Source of the DNA: an uncultured Alistipes sp.
Lineage (GTDB): Bacteria > Bacteroidota > Bacteroidia > Bacteroidales > Rikenellaceae
Assembly (NCBI GenBank): GCA_947174295.1
Contig: CAMWIG010000112.1
Coordinates: 1 to 6,855 of the forward strand
Direction: 5' to 3'
DNA length: 6,855 nucleotides
Positions 1-6,253 of this stretch are shown here, piece after piece. Under the pieces are notes generated by a model, which was given only the letters and a program-made list of their open reading frames with translations, was not told where the DNA came from and made no database searches. The stretch's first letter is position 1. The number at the start of each line of letters is the position of its first letter. Both the position numbers and the translations under genes were made by a program.

Positions 1-379
1 TGGCGAGGTTTTCGTCGCCGGTCTCGGCACGCGGGTTGCCGACCGATTCCGGTTCGTCGGGGCCGCTCTTCGCCATTTTGAACAGCGCCCGCTGGTTCAC
101 GGTCTGCACCTTTTCGTCCGTGCCCTCCGTCTGGTCGAACGACTCCTCGGCTGCCGCCCGCACATGCTGGCGCGGCTGCTCGGTCGGCTGCGGCTTGATT
201 TTCGGCGGTGCGGGCGGTTCGACCTCCTCCACGACCACGAATATCGTGTCGGAGTAGGGCTGCCGCCGTTCGAAATCGAACGAAACGAAGCCCAGCGCCG
301 CGGCGATAAGCAGTATGTAGAGTGCCGTCACCGCCGCCGCCCAGCGTCGCGGCGAGGTATCATCAGCGTAGTAGTTCAT
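1..379 (-). CDS. tonB: TonB-like energy transducer, N-terminal part (cut by window edge)
   Basis: This frame has no stop from its ATG at 379 to the left edge, giving the first 126 residues of a longer protein. It begins MNYYADDTSPRR, followed by one hydrophobic segment at about residues 13-33 that would be an inner-membrane anchor with a short cytoplasmic N-terminus. A proline- and charge-rich stretch follows (EEVEPPAPPKIKPQP, residues 51-65), then an acidic low-complexity linker containing VNQRALFK (94-101), a type of segment I associate with Bacteroidota TonB proteins. TonB proteins transmit proton-motive energy from ExbB/ExbD to outer-membrane transporters. The start is secure because an in-frame TAG lies only three codons upstream. 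The gene lies 103 bases after exbD on the same strand, as expected for an exbB-exbD-tonB set. The TonB C-terminal domain would lie outside the window, so a TolA-like or other transducer cannot be excluded. The anchor lacks the Ser/His pair seen in E. coli TonB. Confidence 0.72.
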   Translation of the reverse strand, partial: MNYYADDTSPRRWAAAVTALYILLIAAALGFVSFDFERRQPYSDTIFVVVEEVEPPAPPKIKPQPTEQPRQHVRAAAEESFDQTEGTDEKVQTVNQRALFKMAKSGPDEPESVGNPRAETGDENLA

Positions 380-427
380 TCTCGATTGCTATAATAATAT
401 GTTGTACCGACGACTGGCATGACGGCC

Positions 428-479
428 GCCGGCGGTGTGCCGGCGCGCCGCCCGCCTATGCGTCGTGCGGACGGCGGGC
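428..479 (-). other. GC-rich inverted repeats in the exbD-tonB spacer
   Basis: The 103-base spacer between the exbD stop and the tonB start carries no convincing gene. Its exbD-proximal part is extremely GC-rich and self-complementary. A 7-bp perfect stem, GCCCGCC at 450-456 with GGCGGGC at 473-479, encloses a 16-base loop and begins 3 bases after the exbD stop on the minus strand. Next to it, two copies of the self-complementary hexamer GCCGGC (428-433 and 439-444) are separated by 5 bases. The remainder towards tonB (380-410) turns AT-rich. There is no T-run after the stems, so this is not a standard intrinsic terminator. Possible roles are mRNA processing, stabilisation of the upstream message, or lowering tonB expression relative to exbBD. 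The repeats are seen directly; the role is inference. Confidence 0.5.
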
Positions 480-482
480 CTG

Positions 483-890
483 CTATTCGGGACTCGTCGC
501 CAGAATCATCTTGTAGTTGTTGCGCTTGCCGATGTTCATCAGCTTGGTCAGCTCGTCGACCGGCACCGTCTTGTCGAGATGAAGCGATACGGTCGGTTCG
601 ACCTGCCCTTCGAGACGTGTTTTCAGCGCACGCTCCACACCGGCGGCCGAGCCGACGTTTTCGAGCTCCACGAAGTAGTTGTACGTGCCGCGTCCGGCGT
701 CCTGCACCGATACCGTGGTGAGCGCCTTGTCTTTGAGCGTGTTCGAGCTCTTGGGCAGCATGAGCTTCAACGCATTGGGGTTGATGAGCGTCGTTGCTAT
801 GAGCAGGAACAGCAGCAGCAGGAACATGAGGTCGGTCATCGAAGCCGACGAGAACGACTTGTCGACCTTGGATCCGTGTTTGATAGCCAT
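483..890 (-). CDS. exbD: ExbD/TolR-family biopolymer transport protein
   Basis: This 135-aa protein is a usual length for ExbD/TolR. It has a short basic cytoplasmic N-terminus, one transmembrane helix at about residues 18-36 and a periplasmic domain at about 45-135. The helix opens with SSASMTDLMFLLLLF. Asp20 in this motif corresponds to the conserved membrane aspartate of ExbD/TolR (Asp25 in E. coli ExbD), which carries protons through the motor. After the helix comes NPNALKLMLPKSS, the beta-strand entry typical of the family. The periplasmic part ends in a segment (TVPVDELTKLMNIGKRNNYKMILAT) resembling the conserved C-terminal fold. The ATG at 890 lies 4 bases after the exbB stop, so the two are probably translationally coupled, in keeping with subunits of one complex. 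In E. coli complexes, an ExbD dimer sits inside an ExbB pentamer. Assignment to the ExbD rather than TolR branch rests on the adjacent TonB-like gene. Confidence 0.9.
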   Translation of the reverse strand: MAIKHGSKVDKSFSSASMTDLMFLLLLFLLIATTLINPNALKLMLPKSSNTLKDKALTTVSVQDAGRGTYNYFVELENVGSAAGVERALKTRLEGQVEPTVSLHLDKTVPVDELTKLMNIGKRNNYKMILATSPE

Positions 891-894
891 CTGC

Positions 895-1590
895 CTACTG
901 TTTTTGAGCCGGCTGCACCGGGAGGTTCAATATATCCATGAATGCTATCGAGTTGGCCTCCATCTGGAATACGAGCTTCTCGATGCGGGCCACCAGGTAG
1001 TTGTAGCCGAAGTATGCCGGAATGCCGACGATGAGACCCATGACGGTGGTGACCATCGCCACGTACATACCTCCCGCGAGCATCGACATGTCGACCGTAC
1101 CTCCGGCCGCAGCCATGTCCATGAAGGTCTCGACCATGCCGAGCACCGTTCCGAGGAATCCGATCATCGGCGCACCGCCGGCAATCGTCGCCAGGAAAGG
1201 CAGGCCGTTTTCGAGCTTCGACACTTCGAGGTTGGCCACGTTCTCGATTGCGCTCTGCACGTCGCTCTGCGGGCGGCCGATGCGCTCGATGCCCTTTTCG
1301 ATCATGCGGGCGATAGGGGTGTCGGTCTTTTTGCAGAGGGCTACGGCCGAACGCACCTTGCCTTCGGAGATGTAGTCGCGGATGCGGTTCATGAAGTTCA
1401 TGTCGAGAACCGAAGCCTTGCGGATGGCCATGAACCGCTCGACGAAGATGAATATAGTCACTCCGCCGAGTATCAGCAGCGGCCACATCAGCCATCCGCC
1501 TTTGGTGAAGAGTTCCCAGAGTCCCATGCGGGTCGTTTCGACCGCAGCTTCCGCGACGTCACTGGTCGCGGTTTGAAGAAATGTTACCAT
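895..1590 (-). CDS. exbB: ExbB/TolQ/MotA-family proton channel protein
   Basis: This 231-aa protein has the family layout. A roughly 30-residue N-terminal stretch is followed by a first membrane helix at about 32-52 (starting GGWLMWPLLILGG), a cytoplasmic helical region at about 53-128, and two further helices at about 130-156 and 171-199. Family signatures are GFLGTVLGM (144-152), with Thr148 at the position of E. coli ExbB Thr148, and TTVMGLIVGIPAY (181-193), with Thr182 matching E. coli Thr181. It would form the pentameric inner-membrane stator around ExbD. The glutamate expected six residues before Thr182 (E. coli Glu176) is Val177 here. The start at 1590 follows an A-rich leader without a Shine-Dalgarno sequence, and an in-frame TAA lies two codons upstream. 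An internal Met22 is a less likely alternative start. It lies 38 bases after tamB and 4 bases before exbD. ExbB rather than TolQ is favoured by the neighbouring TonB-like gene. Confidence 0.92.
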   Translation of the reverse strand: MVTFLQTATSDVAEAAVETTRMGLWELFTKGGWLMWPLLILGGVTIFIFVERFMAIRKASVLDMNFMNRIRDYISEGKVRSAVALCKKTDTPIARMIEKGIERIGRPQSDVQSAIENVANLEVSKLENGLPFLATIAGGAPMIGFLGTVLGMVETFMDMAAAGGTVDMSMLAGGMYVAMVTTVMGLIVGIPAYFGYNYLVARIEKLVFQMEANSIAFMDILNLPVQPAQKQ

Positions 1591-1628
1591 AGTTATTTAA
1601 GTTTTTTCGATTAATATATTTTTATTTT
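1591..1628 (-). promoter_or_regulatory. AT-rich leader between tamB and exbB
   Basis: These 38 bases are almost entirely A and T on both strands, in sharp contrast to the GC-rich genes on either side. Read on the minus strand, they end in AAAAAACTTAAATAACT directly before the exbB ATG. There is no purine-rich Shine-Dalgarno site. An A-rich, unstructured leader is the usual translation start setting in Bacteroidota. The central TATATTAA (1611-1618 on the minus strand) matches six of eight positions of TAnnTTTG, so a weak internal promoter is possible. Readthrough from tamB is equally consistent with the short gap. Confidence 0.4.
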
Positions 1629-4600
1629 TCAATCCTCTGTTTCCGCCGGATTCCGACTTTCGGCCTGCCGCAGGCTGTCGGCGCGGGCTGCCTCGGCGGC
1701 CCGGCGTTCGCGCCGTCTGCGGCTCGTGAACCGCTCCCTGATTCTGCGGCGCAGGTCGCGCAGGTTGTCGAAATCCTCCTTGTAGTATATGCCTATTCCC
1801 GTCTCCTGCAAGCCCTGGTTCTCGTCGAAGCGGTCGATGTTCTGCGTGAATCCTTTCAGCCGCAGGTGTCCCGAGCGGTCGATGAGCCACGTTATGTAGG
1901 CCTCGCCCATGAAACTCGACATCTCCTGCGCAGTGGTCGCCGACTTGTTGTCGACTATGTAGTTGCCCTCGACCTCGATTATCAGCCGGTCGTTGATGAG
2001 GCTCTTCGAGAACCCGAAGTCGAACTCGTCGCCCGTGCCGGTCTTGTCCGACTTGGGGCGGTAGTTGAACTGTATGTTGTAGCTCTCGCCCGACAGAAGG
2101 TTCGACAGCTGGCCCGTCAGCAGCTCGAATCCCGTGGCGGCGGAGGCCGTAGCGCCCATGTTCGACGCCGAAGCGCCGTTCTCCGACATGAAGCTGTTGG
2201 TCACGAGAAGATACATGAACTGCCGGGCTATCGACTCCTGCGTGTTGAGCGCGTTGGCCAGCGAGGTCTGCGTCTCGGAATCGGCCGACGGAACCTTGAT
2301 GTCGAACGTCACCGTAGGGTTGGTCAGCCGGTCGGTGATGTGTATTATGCACTCCACGGGCATGGCGCGGCTGTTGGCGAAGTCGTCGGTGATAGGCGAG
2401 AGCGACGTTTTGAGTTTGTAGACGGCGTCGATGTCGAGCAGGGCGTCCAGCGGCTCTCCCGTCCAGATTATCGTCGAGCCGCTCTCGATGGTGAACGGCT
2501 TGCTGATGATGTTGGCCAGCGAGAAGCGGTAGTCGCCCTTGTCTATCGTGTAGTCGCCGTACATCTCGAAGATGTTTTTCTGCGGATTGATGTGCAGGTT
2601 GAGCATTCCGTCGCCGTTGGCCTTAATGGCGTCGCCGACCGAAGGGTCGATGATTATCTGCACGTCGGTGTTCTGCCTGACGTCGAGCGCGAGGTTTATG
2701 TCGAGGTTGCCGCCTCCCGTTCGCGACTTCTGCTTGCGCTCGAACATCATGCGTTTGCGCACCAGATAGTTCGTTGTGTCGGGCTTGTCGGCCGACTCGA
2801 AGATTACGAAGTCGGCGCGCGAGATGTTGGATTTGTTCGACAGAGGCATGTAGAAGTCCGAGTTGTCGGCTGTCGACGCTATGACGTTCATATCCACGCC
2901 GCTCTTGTTGCCTTTTATGGAGGCCGAGCCCGAGGCGTAGACCTTTCCGTAGAAGAGACTGTTGTCCTTCTCCGTCGTGTTGAGCACCATCATTCGCTCG
3001 GGACGCACCCTGAGGTCGAACGCTATGTTCGACAGATGGCTCAGGTCGAGGTCGAAGTCCAGCGCTCCGCGGTTGCCCTCGGGGTCGAACAGCGCGACGT
3101 TTTTCGCCGTAAGACGGTTGTCGGCGATGTCCAGCACGGCATGCGGCGCCGTGTACTCCACCTGCGTGAAGTCGACCTTCGTTCCGAGTCCTCGCACGTC
3201 GATTCTGCCGCGCAGCGACGCCTCCCTGCGCTGACCGCTCAGCACGAGCTCCATGTCGGCCGCGCCGCGCGTGTCGGAAATCACGCCTTTCAGCACGGGG
3301 TCGAGCAGAGCCATTTTCATCGAATCGACGTTCAGCCGTGCGTAGTAGCGCACCTGCGACGGGTCGTAGTATCCCCTGAGCAGCGTGTCGCCCGATATCC
3401 GCTGGTTGACGAAGAACCGTGCGCGGCTGCGCTCGAAGTCCCACCGCGAGTCGAGCAGAAGCGCCGGCGAGGGGATGTCGTTCACCTCGATGCTGTCGAG
3501 AATGATGCGGGCCGTGATCTCGGCACCGCGCAGGGCCGATTTGACGGTGGCGAATCCGTTGGTCGTGCCCTCTATTACGTAGCCCATGCGGTCGGCGACT
3601 TGCGTGAAGGGCGCGAGGTCGAAGTTGTTCAGGCGGAGCGTCACCGAATCCTCGCGGCTGCGCGATGCGATGCCGTCGATGAGCAGCTCCTGCTGGTTGT
3701 TCATCATGCGGAAGCGGTCGATGACGATTTTCGACGAGTCGATTTCCACTCCGCGGGCAGTTATGCGCCACGACTTGTCGCGGCGCGTGAGGTGCGACGG
3801 CATGACGTGCAGCGCTATTTTGCGCCCTGCTTCGGGCGTGCGCATGATGTCGGCGCGCAATCCCAGCAGGCCCGACAGCTGGCGCGTCGAATCGGCGAAT
3901 CCGGCCGACACGGCGACGCGGTTGTTGCGTGCGCCGCACATGACCGACGGATGCGATGCGTAGAGCGAACCGACGTAGATGTCTTCGCTGCGGGCATATA
4001 CCGTGAGCGAGTCGTGCTGGTTCGAGGCGGTGAGGTGCACTTTGGTGGCCAGCATGCGCTGCCGTTCGATGTAGTCCGACTCGGCCGTGAGCGTGAATCG
4101 GTCGTTCGAGGGGTTGAAGAGCAGATAGAGCCGCGAGCTGTCGGCAATCTGCAAACCGTTCGACACGGCGTCGGCCACGTGGTTGAAGTTCTTGATGTCG
4201 ACTTTCAGTATCGAGTACTCGTCGGGGCGAGCACTGCTCTGTTCGGCCCTCTCCTCCATGGCGAATTCGCGCGCCTGAGCCTTGTCGAAGAAGTCGGGAA
4301 TGTATCCGTACAGACAGCGGCGGAAATAGCCTATGGCATCCTTGTAGCTCGTGCGACCCACGAACGATGCGTCGGCGATGTCGGACGACAGCCGGACGAA
4401 TTTGCTGCTTGCGCTGTTGCGTCCCTCGATGAGAATCTTTTCTGAGGTTATCGTGTCGGCATTGTAGCGGTATATGGCGTCGCGAATCTTCACGCTGCCG
4501 TTCAGGTCGTCGAGCGTGCGGCCGCTGCCCACGGCGTCGAGATGCGCTTTGAGAGCCGATACGCTGTCGCGGCGGTTGATTCCGAGCCGTGCGAGGTCGG

Positions 4601-6185
4601 CATTGACCAGGTCGAGGCAGAAGTCGTATCGCGGCGTCGGGCCGTCCATCGACACCTGGCCGTCGAAGTCGAAGTGCAGCGCATCGTTGCGGCCGCGTAT
4701 GCGACCGTCGAACGAACGGTCGCGAATCCGCCCGTCGAGACGCACCGAGTCCACCGGGTATCCGTTTATCTCCAACAGCGAAATCTTGCCGTTCACCTCG
4801 GCGTCGGTATTCTCTGCGCCGAGGTCGCCGTCGACATGCACCGTGAGCGACGTGCGGCCGAGTATCTTCGCACCGAGCAGCCGCCCGATGTCGAGCCCGT
4901 GCGCTGCGACGTTGCCCATGATGTTGTTCGCGCCGCGGCGTTCGGAGCGTATGCGCAGATTGATGTCGGCGCGTCCGGCGTCGGTCGTAAGCGCTGCGCG
5001 CGACGAGAACGACGAGAGTTTGCCGCGGAACGTGCCCGACACTCCGATTCGGCCGGCTCGTGCCGCCGTTTCGACTATCTTTTCCGGCAGCTCGCGGCCG
5101 GTGAGCGATGCCGCGATGCCGCGTGCGTCGGCGGCTGTGGTCTTCAAATCGCGCAGATTGATGTCGAATTGCGTGTTGCGGATATCGGGCAGACCCTTTA
5201 CCGAACCTTTCAGCGAGAACGATGTCGACTCTCCGACTCTGGCGCGCGAAATGTCGGCGTAGAAGTCCGACACCATGCCCTGCATGTCGAGGCTTATGTC
5301 GGAGAGCGTCAGATGCCACTGCCGCAGCTTGGGCGAGAAGTAGGCCACGTCGTCGCTGGCGAGGGTCGACCGGCGGAATGCGCCGTCGAGCGCCACGCTG
5401 TCGACGAAATACTTGAAGTCGCCCCAGTCGTCGCCGGCGAGCGACAGGCGCGGAATGTCGAGCGACGAGCGACGGGTTCGTATCGCTGCGTCGGTGAGAC
5501 GTATCACTCCCTTGTCCACGAACACGTCGCCCGAGAAGTCGTCGAGAGCGAATCCGCTCTTTTCGGTCGAGGAGAAGCGGTCGACGGTGGCCGTGATGGC
5601 CGAACCGCGAATCGCGAAATCCCTGATTGCGGCCTGCGAGCCGAGCAGCCGCATGTCGCCGAAGTCGATTCCGTACTCGGGATTGCGGTGCGCGAGACGC
5701 TCTATGCGCATGTCGAGCGAATCGACGTCGAGCGATGTTATGTCGAGTGCGAAGCTGCCCTTTTTCTTCTTTTCGCGGCGCGACAGACGGTCGACCACCT
5801 GCTTGATGTTCATCACTCCGTCCGGCGTCTCGCGCAGGTTGAACCGCACGCCGTGCAGCTCGGCGCTGCGCAGCGTGATTCCTCCGCCGAGAAGTCCGAA
5901 TCCCGAGACGTGGCAGCTCAGGCGGTCCGCGTAGAGCAGCGTGTCGTGTTGGAAATCCTCGACGTAGAGACCGTGCATCCGCACCTGATTGAACAGCCCG
6001 ATATCCACGCGGTCGATGCTTACCGTGGTTCCGATTTTGCGCGAAGCCCATGCGGCGGCCCAATCCACCGCGGCGTTCTGCACCGAGGGCAGATCGAGCA
6101 GCAGAGAGACGGTCAGCGGTAAAAATATCGCCAACAAAATAGCCGCCGCTGCCGCCTTTCCCAATATTTTTATAACTTTGCGCAT
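1629..6185 (-). CDS. tamB: TamB/AsmA-like translocation and assembly module protein (DUF490 family)
   Basis: This 1518-aa protein falls in the size range of Bacteroidota TamB-like proteins. It starts with a basic N-terminus (Arg2, Lys3, Lys6, Lys10) and a single hydrophobic anchor at about residues 11-30, then LPSVQNAAVDWAAAWASRK and an AsmA-like start (IGTTVSIDRVDIGLFNQV). Most of the rest is alternating hydrophobic/polar beta-strand sequence, expected of the long lipid-binding groove of the family, with a lysine cluster at 139-142. The C-terminal DUF490/TamB region lies at roughly 950-1465. It includes GDYTIDKGDYRFSL near 1210-1222, VPSADSETQTSLANAL near 1298-1313 and QFNYRP near 1370-1375. 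A tail from 1475 to the end is rich in arginine. The family links the inner and outer membranes and acts in outer-membrane protein assembly and phospholipid transport. No TamA/BamA partner is visible here. It appears to be the first gene of a unit with exbB, exbD and tonB, and is divergent from tsaD. The ATG at 6185 is preferred because it gives a complete anchor and sits about 20 bases from a -7 promoter motif. Confidence 0.9.
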   Translation of the reverse strand: MRKVIKILGKAAAAAILLAIFLPLTVSLLLDLPSVQNAAVDWAAAWASRKIGTTVSIDRVDIGLFNQVRMHGLYVEDFQHDTLLYADRLSCHVSGFGLLGGGITLRSAELHGVRFNLRETPDGVMNIKQVVDRLSRREKKKKGSFALDITSLDVDSLDMRIERLAHRNPEYGIDFGDMRLLGSQAAIRDFAIRGSAITATVDRFSSTEKSGFALDDFSGDVFVDKGVIRLTDAAIRTRRSSLDIPRLSLAGDDWGDFKYFVDSVALDGAFRRSTLASDDVAYFSPKLRQWHLTLSDISLDMQGMVSDFYADISRARVGESTSFSLKGSVKGLPDIRNTQFDINLRDLKTTAADARGIAASLTGRELPEKIVETAARAGRIGVSGTFRGKLSSFSSRAALTTDAGRADINLRIRSERRGANNIMGNVAAHGLDIGRLLGAKILGRTSLTVHVDGDLGAENTDAEVNGKISLLEINGYPVDSVRLDGRIRDRSFDGRIRGRNDALHFDFDGQVSMDGPTPRYDFCLDLVNADLARLGINRRDSVSALKAHLDAVGSGRTLDDLNGSVKIRDAIYRYNADTITSEKILIEGRNSASSKFVRLSSDIADASFVGRTSYKDAIGYFRRCLYGYIPDFFDKAQAREFAMEERAEQSSARPDEYSILKVDIKNFNHVADAVSNGLQIADSSRLYLLFNPSNDRFTLTAESDYIERQRMLATKVHLTASNQHDSLTVYARSEDIYVGSLYASHPSVMCGARNNRVAVSAGFADSTRQLSGLLGLRADIMRTPEAGRKIALHVMPSHLTRRDKSWRITARGVEIDSSKIVIDRFRMMNNQQELLIDGIASRSREDSVTLRLNNFDLAPFTQVADRMGYVIEGTTNGFATVKSALRGAEITARIILDSIEVNDIPSPALLLDSRWDFERSRARFFVNQRISGDTLLRGYYDPSQVRYYARLNVDSMKMALLDPVLKGVISDTRGAADMELVLSGQRREASLRGRIDVRGLGTKVDFTQVEYTAPHAVLDIADNRLTAKNVALFDPEGNRGALDFDLDLSHLSNIAFDLRVRPERMMVLNTTEKDNSLFYGKVYASGSASIKGNKSGVDMNVIASTADNSDFYMPLSNKSNISRADFVIFESADKPDTTNYLVRKRMMFERKQKSRTGGGNLDINLALDVRQNTDVQIIIDPSVGDAIKANGDGMLNLHINPQKNIFEMYGDYTIDKGDYRFSLANIISKPFTIESGSTIIWTGEPLDALLDIDAVYKLKTSLSPITDDFANSRAMPVECIIHITDRLTNPTVTFDIKVPSADSETQTSLANALNTQESIARQFMYLLVTNSFMSENGASASNMGATASAATGFELLTGQLSNLLSGESYNIQFNYRPKSDKTGTGDEFDFGFSKSLINDRLIIEVEGNYIVDNKSATTAQEMSSFMGEAYITWLIDRSGHLRLKGFTQNIDRFDENQGLQETGIGIYYKEDFDNLRDLRRRIRERFTSRRRRERRAAEAARADSLRQAESRNPAETED

Positions 6186-6208
6186 CGAAACAGTGCTGTA
6201 TTAACTGA

Positions 6209-6216
6209 CAAATTTA
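6209..6216 (-). promoter_or_regulatory. Bacteroidota-type -7 element for tamB
   Basis: The minus strand reads TAAATTTG here, a perfect match to the Bacteroidota -7 consensus TAnnTTTG recognised by the primary sigma factor. It would place the transcription start around 6202-6205 and give tamB a short leader of about 20 bases. The matching -33 TTTG is weak. The nearest candidate is GTTG at 6234-6237 (minus strand), 17 bases away, slightly closer than the usual 19-21. Another TTTG at 6249-6252 is too far. The motif is short, so a chance match is possible, but its position is right. Confidence 0.5.
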
Positions 6217-6221
6217 GTGTT

Positions 6222-6244
6222 TTTTTTAGTTTCCAACTAAAAAA
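6222..6244. repeat. Perfect 10-bp AT-rich inverted repeat upstream of tsaD
   Basis: TTTTTTAGTT (6222-6231) and AACTAAAAAA (6235-6244) are exact reverse complements separated by a 3-base TCC loop. The repeat ends 9 bases before the tsaD ATG and directly abuts GG (6245-6246) of a weak AAAAGG ribosome-binding-like sequence. It could be a regulator binding site, a hairpin in the tsaD leader, or a by-product of facing T and A runs. The stem has only two G-C-type pairs, so as RNA it would be weak, and it does not look like an intrinsic terminator. Confidence 0.55.
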
Positions 6245-6253
6245 GGTTCAAAA

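Larger units (their letters stand above)
6186..6253. promoter_or_regulatory. Divergent tamB/tsaD intergenic promoter region
   Basis: This 68-base, AT-rich gap separates the divergent starts of tamB and tsaD, so promoters for both must lie here or reach into the coding regions. On the minus strand it holds a perfect TAnnTTTG element for tamB. On the plus strand I see no good TAnnTTTG, only poor matches such as TAGTGTTT (6215-6222), so the tsaD promoter is not identified. A perfect AT-rich inverted repeat (6222-6244) lies between the tamB -7 element and the tsaD start, where a bound protein or an RNA stem could affect either gene. Confidence 0.6.

Noticed and set aside
450..479. Intrinsic terminator after exbD
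   Set aside because: A GC-rich stem is present, but no T-run follows it on the minus strand and the tonB-like gene continues in the same direction, so it is listed only as an inverted repeat.
36..516. Small plus-strand frames opposite the tonB-like gene and across the exbD-tonB spacer
   Set aside because: They are Cys/Arg/Ser-rich antisense readings of GC-rich DNA. The minus-strand frame shows an anchor plus a proline-rich linker and fits the operon.
836..1614. Open frames overlapping exbB on both strands (836-1495 minus, 679-1614 plus)
   Set aside because: They overlap clear ExbB and ExbD coding sequence and translate to His/Arg-rich sequence without domains.
1866..4445. Very long open frame (859 codons) on the plus strand opposite tamB, and a similar one of 526 codons at 4542-6122
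   Set aside because: These are antisense frames of a GC-rich gene. Their translations are low-complexity Arg/Val/Glu/His-rich strings with no recognisable domain, while the minus-strand frame has a membrane anchor and TamB-family motifs throughout.
5760..5774. A-rich stretch on the minus strand in tamB (KKKK, residues 139-142) as a possible programmed frameshift site
   Set aside because: The reading frame continues intact on both sides, the As are interrupted by G, and no downstream structure or alternative product is evident.
2623..6063. 1146-codon open frame on the minus strand in another frame of tamB
   Set aside because: It is an Arg/His/Pro-rich out-of-frame reading with no family features, caused by high GC and codon bias. 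tamB itself is intact without any frameshift.
6190..6199. Short palindrome-like ACAGTGCTGT in the tamB leader
   Set aside because: The arms are only 4 bp with a 2-base centre, which is too short to separate from chance.
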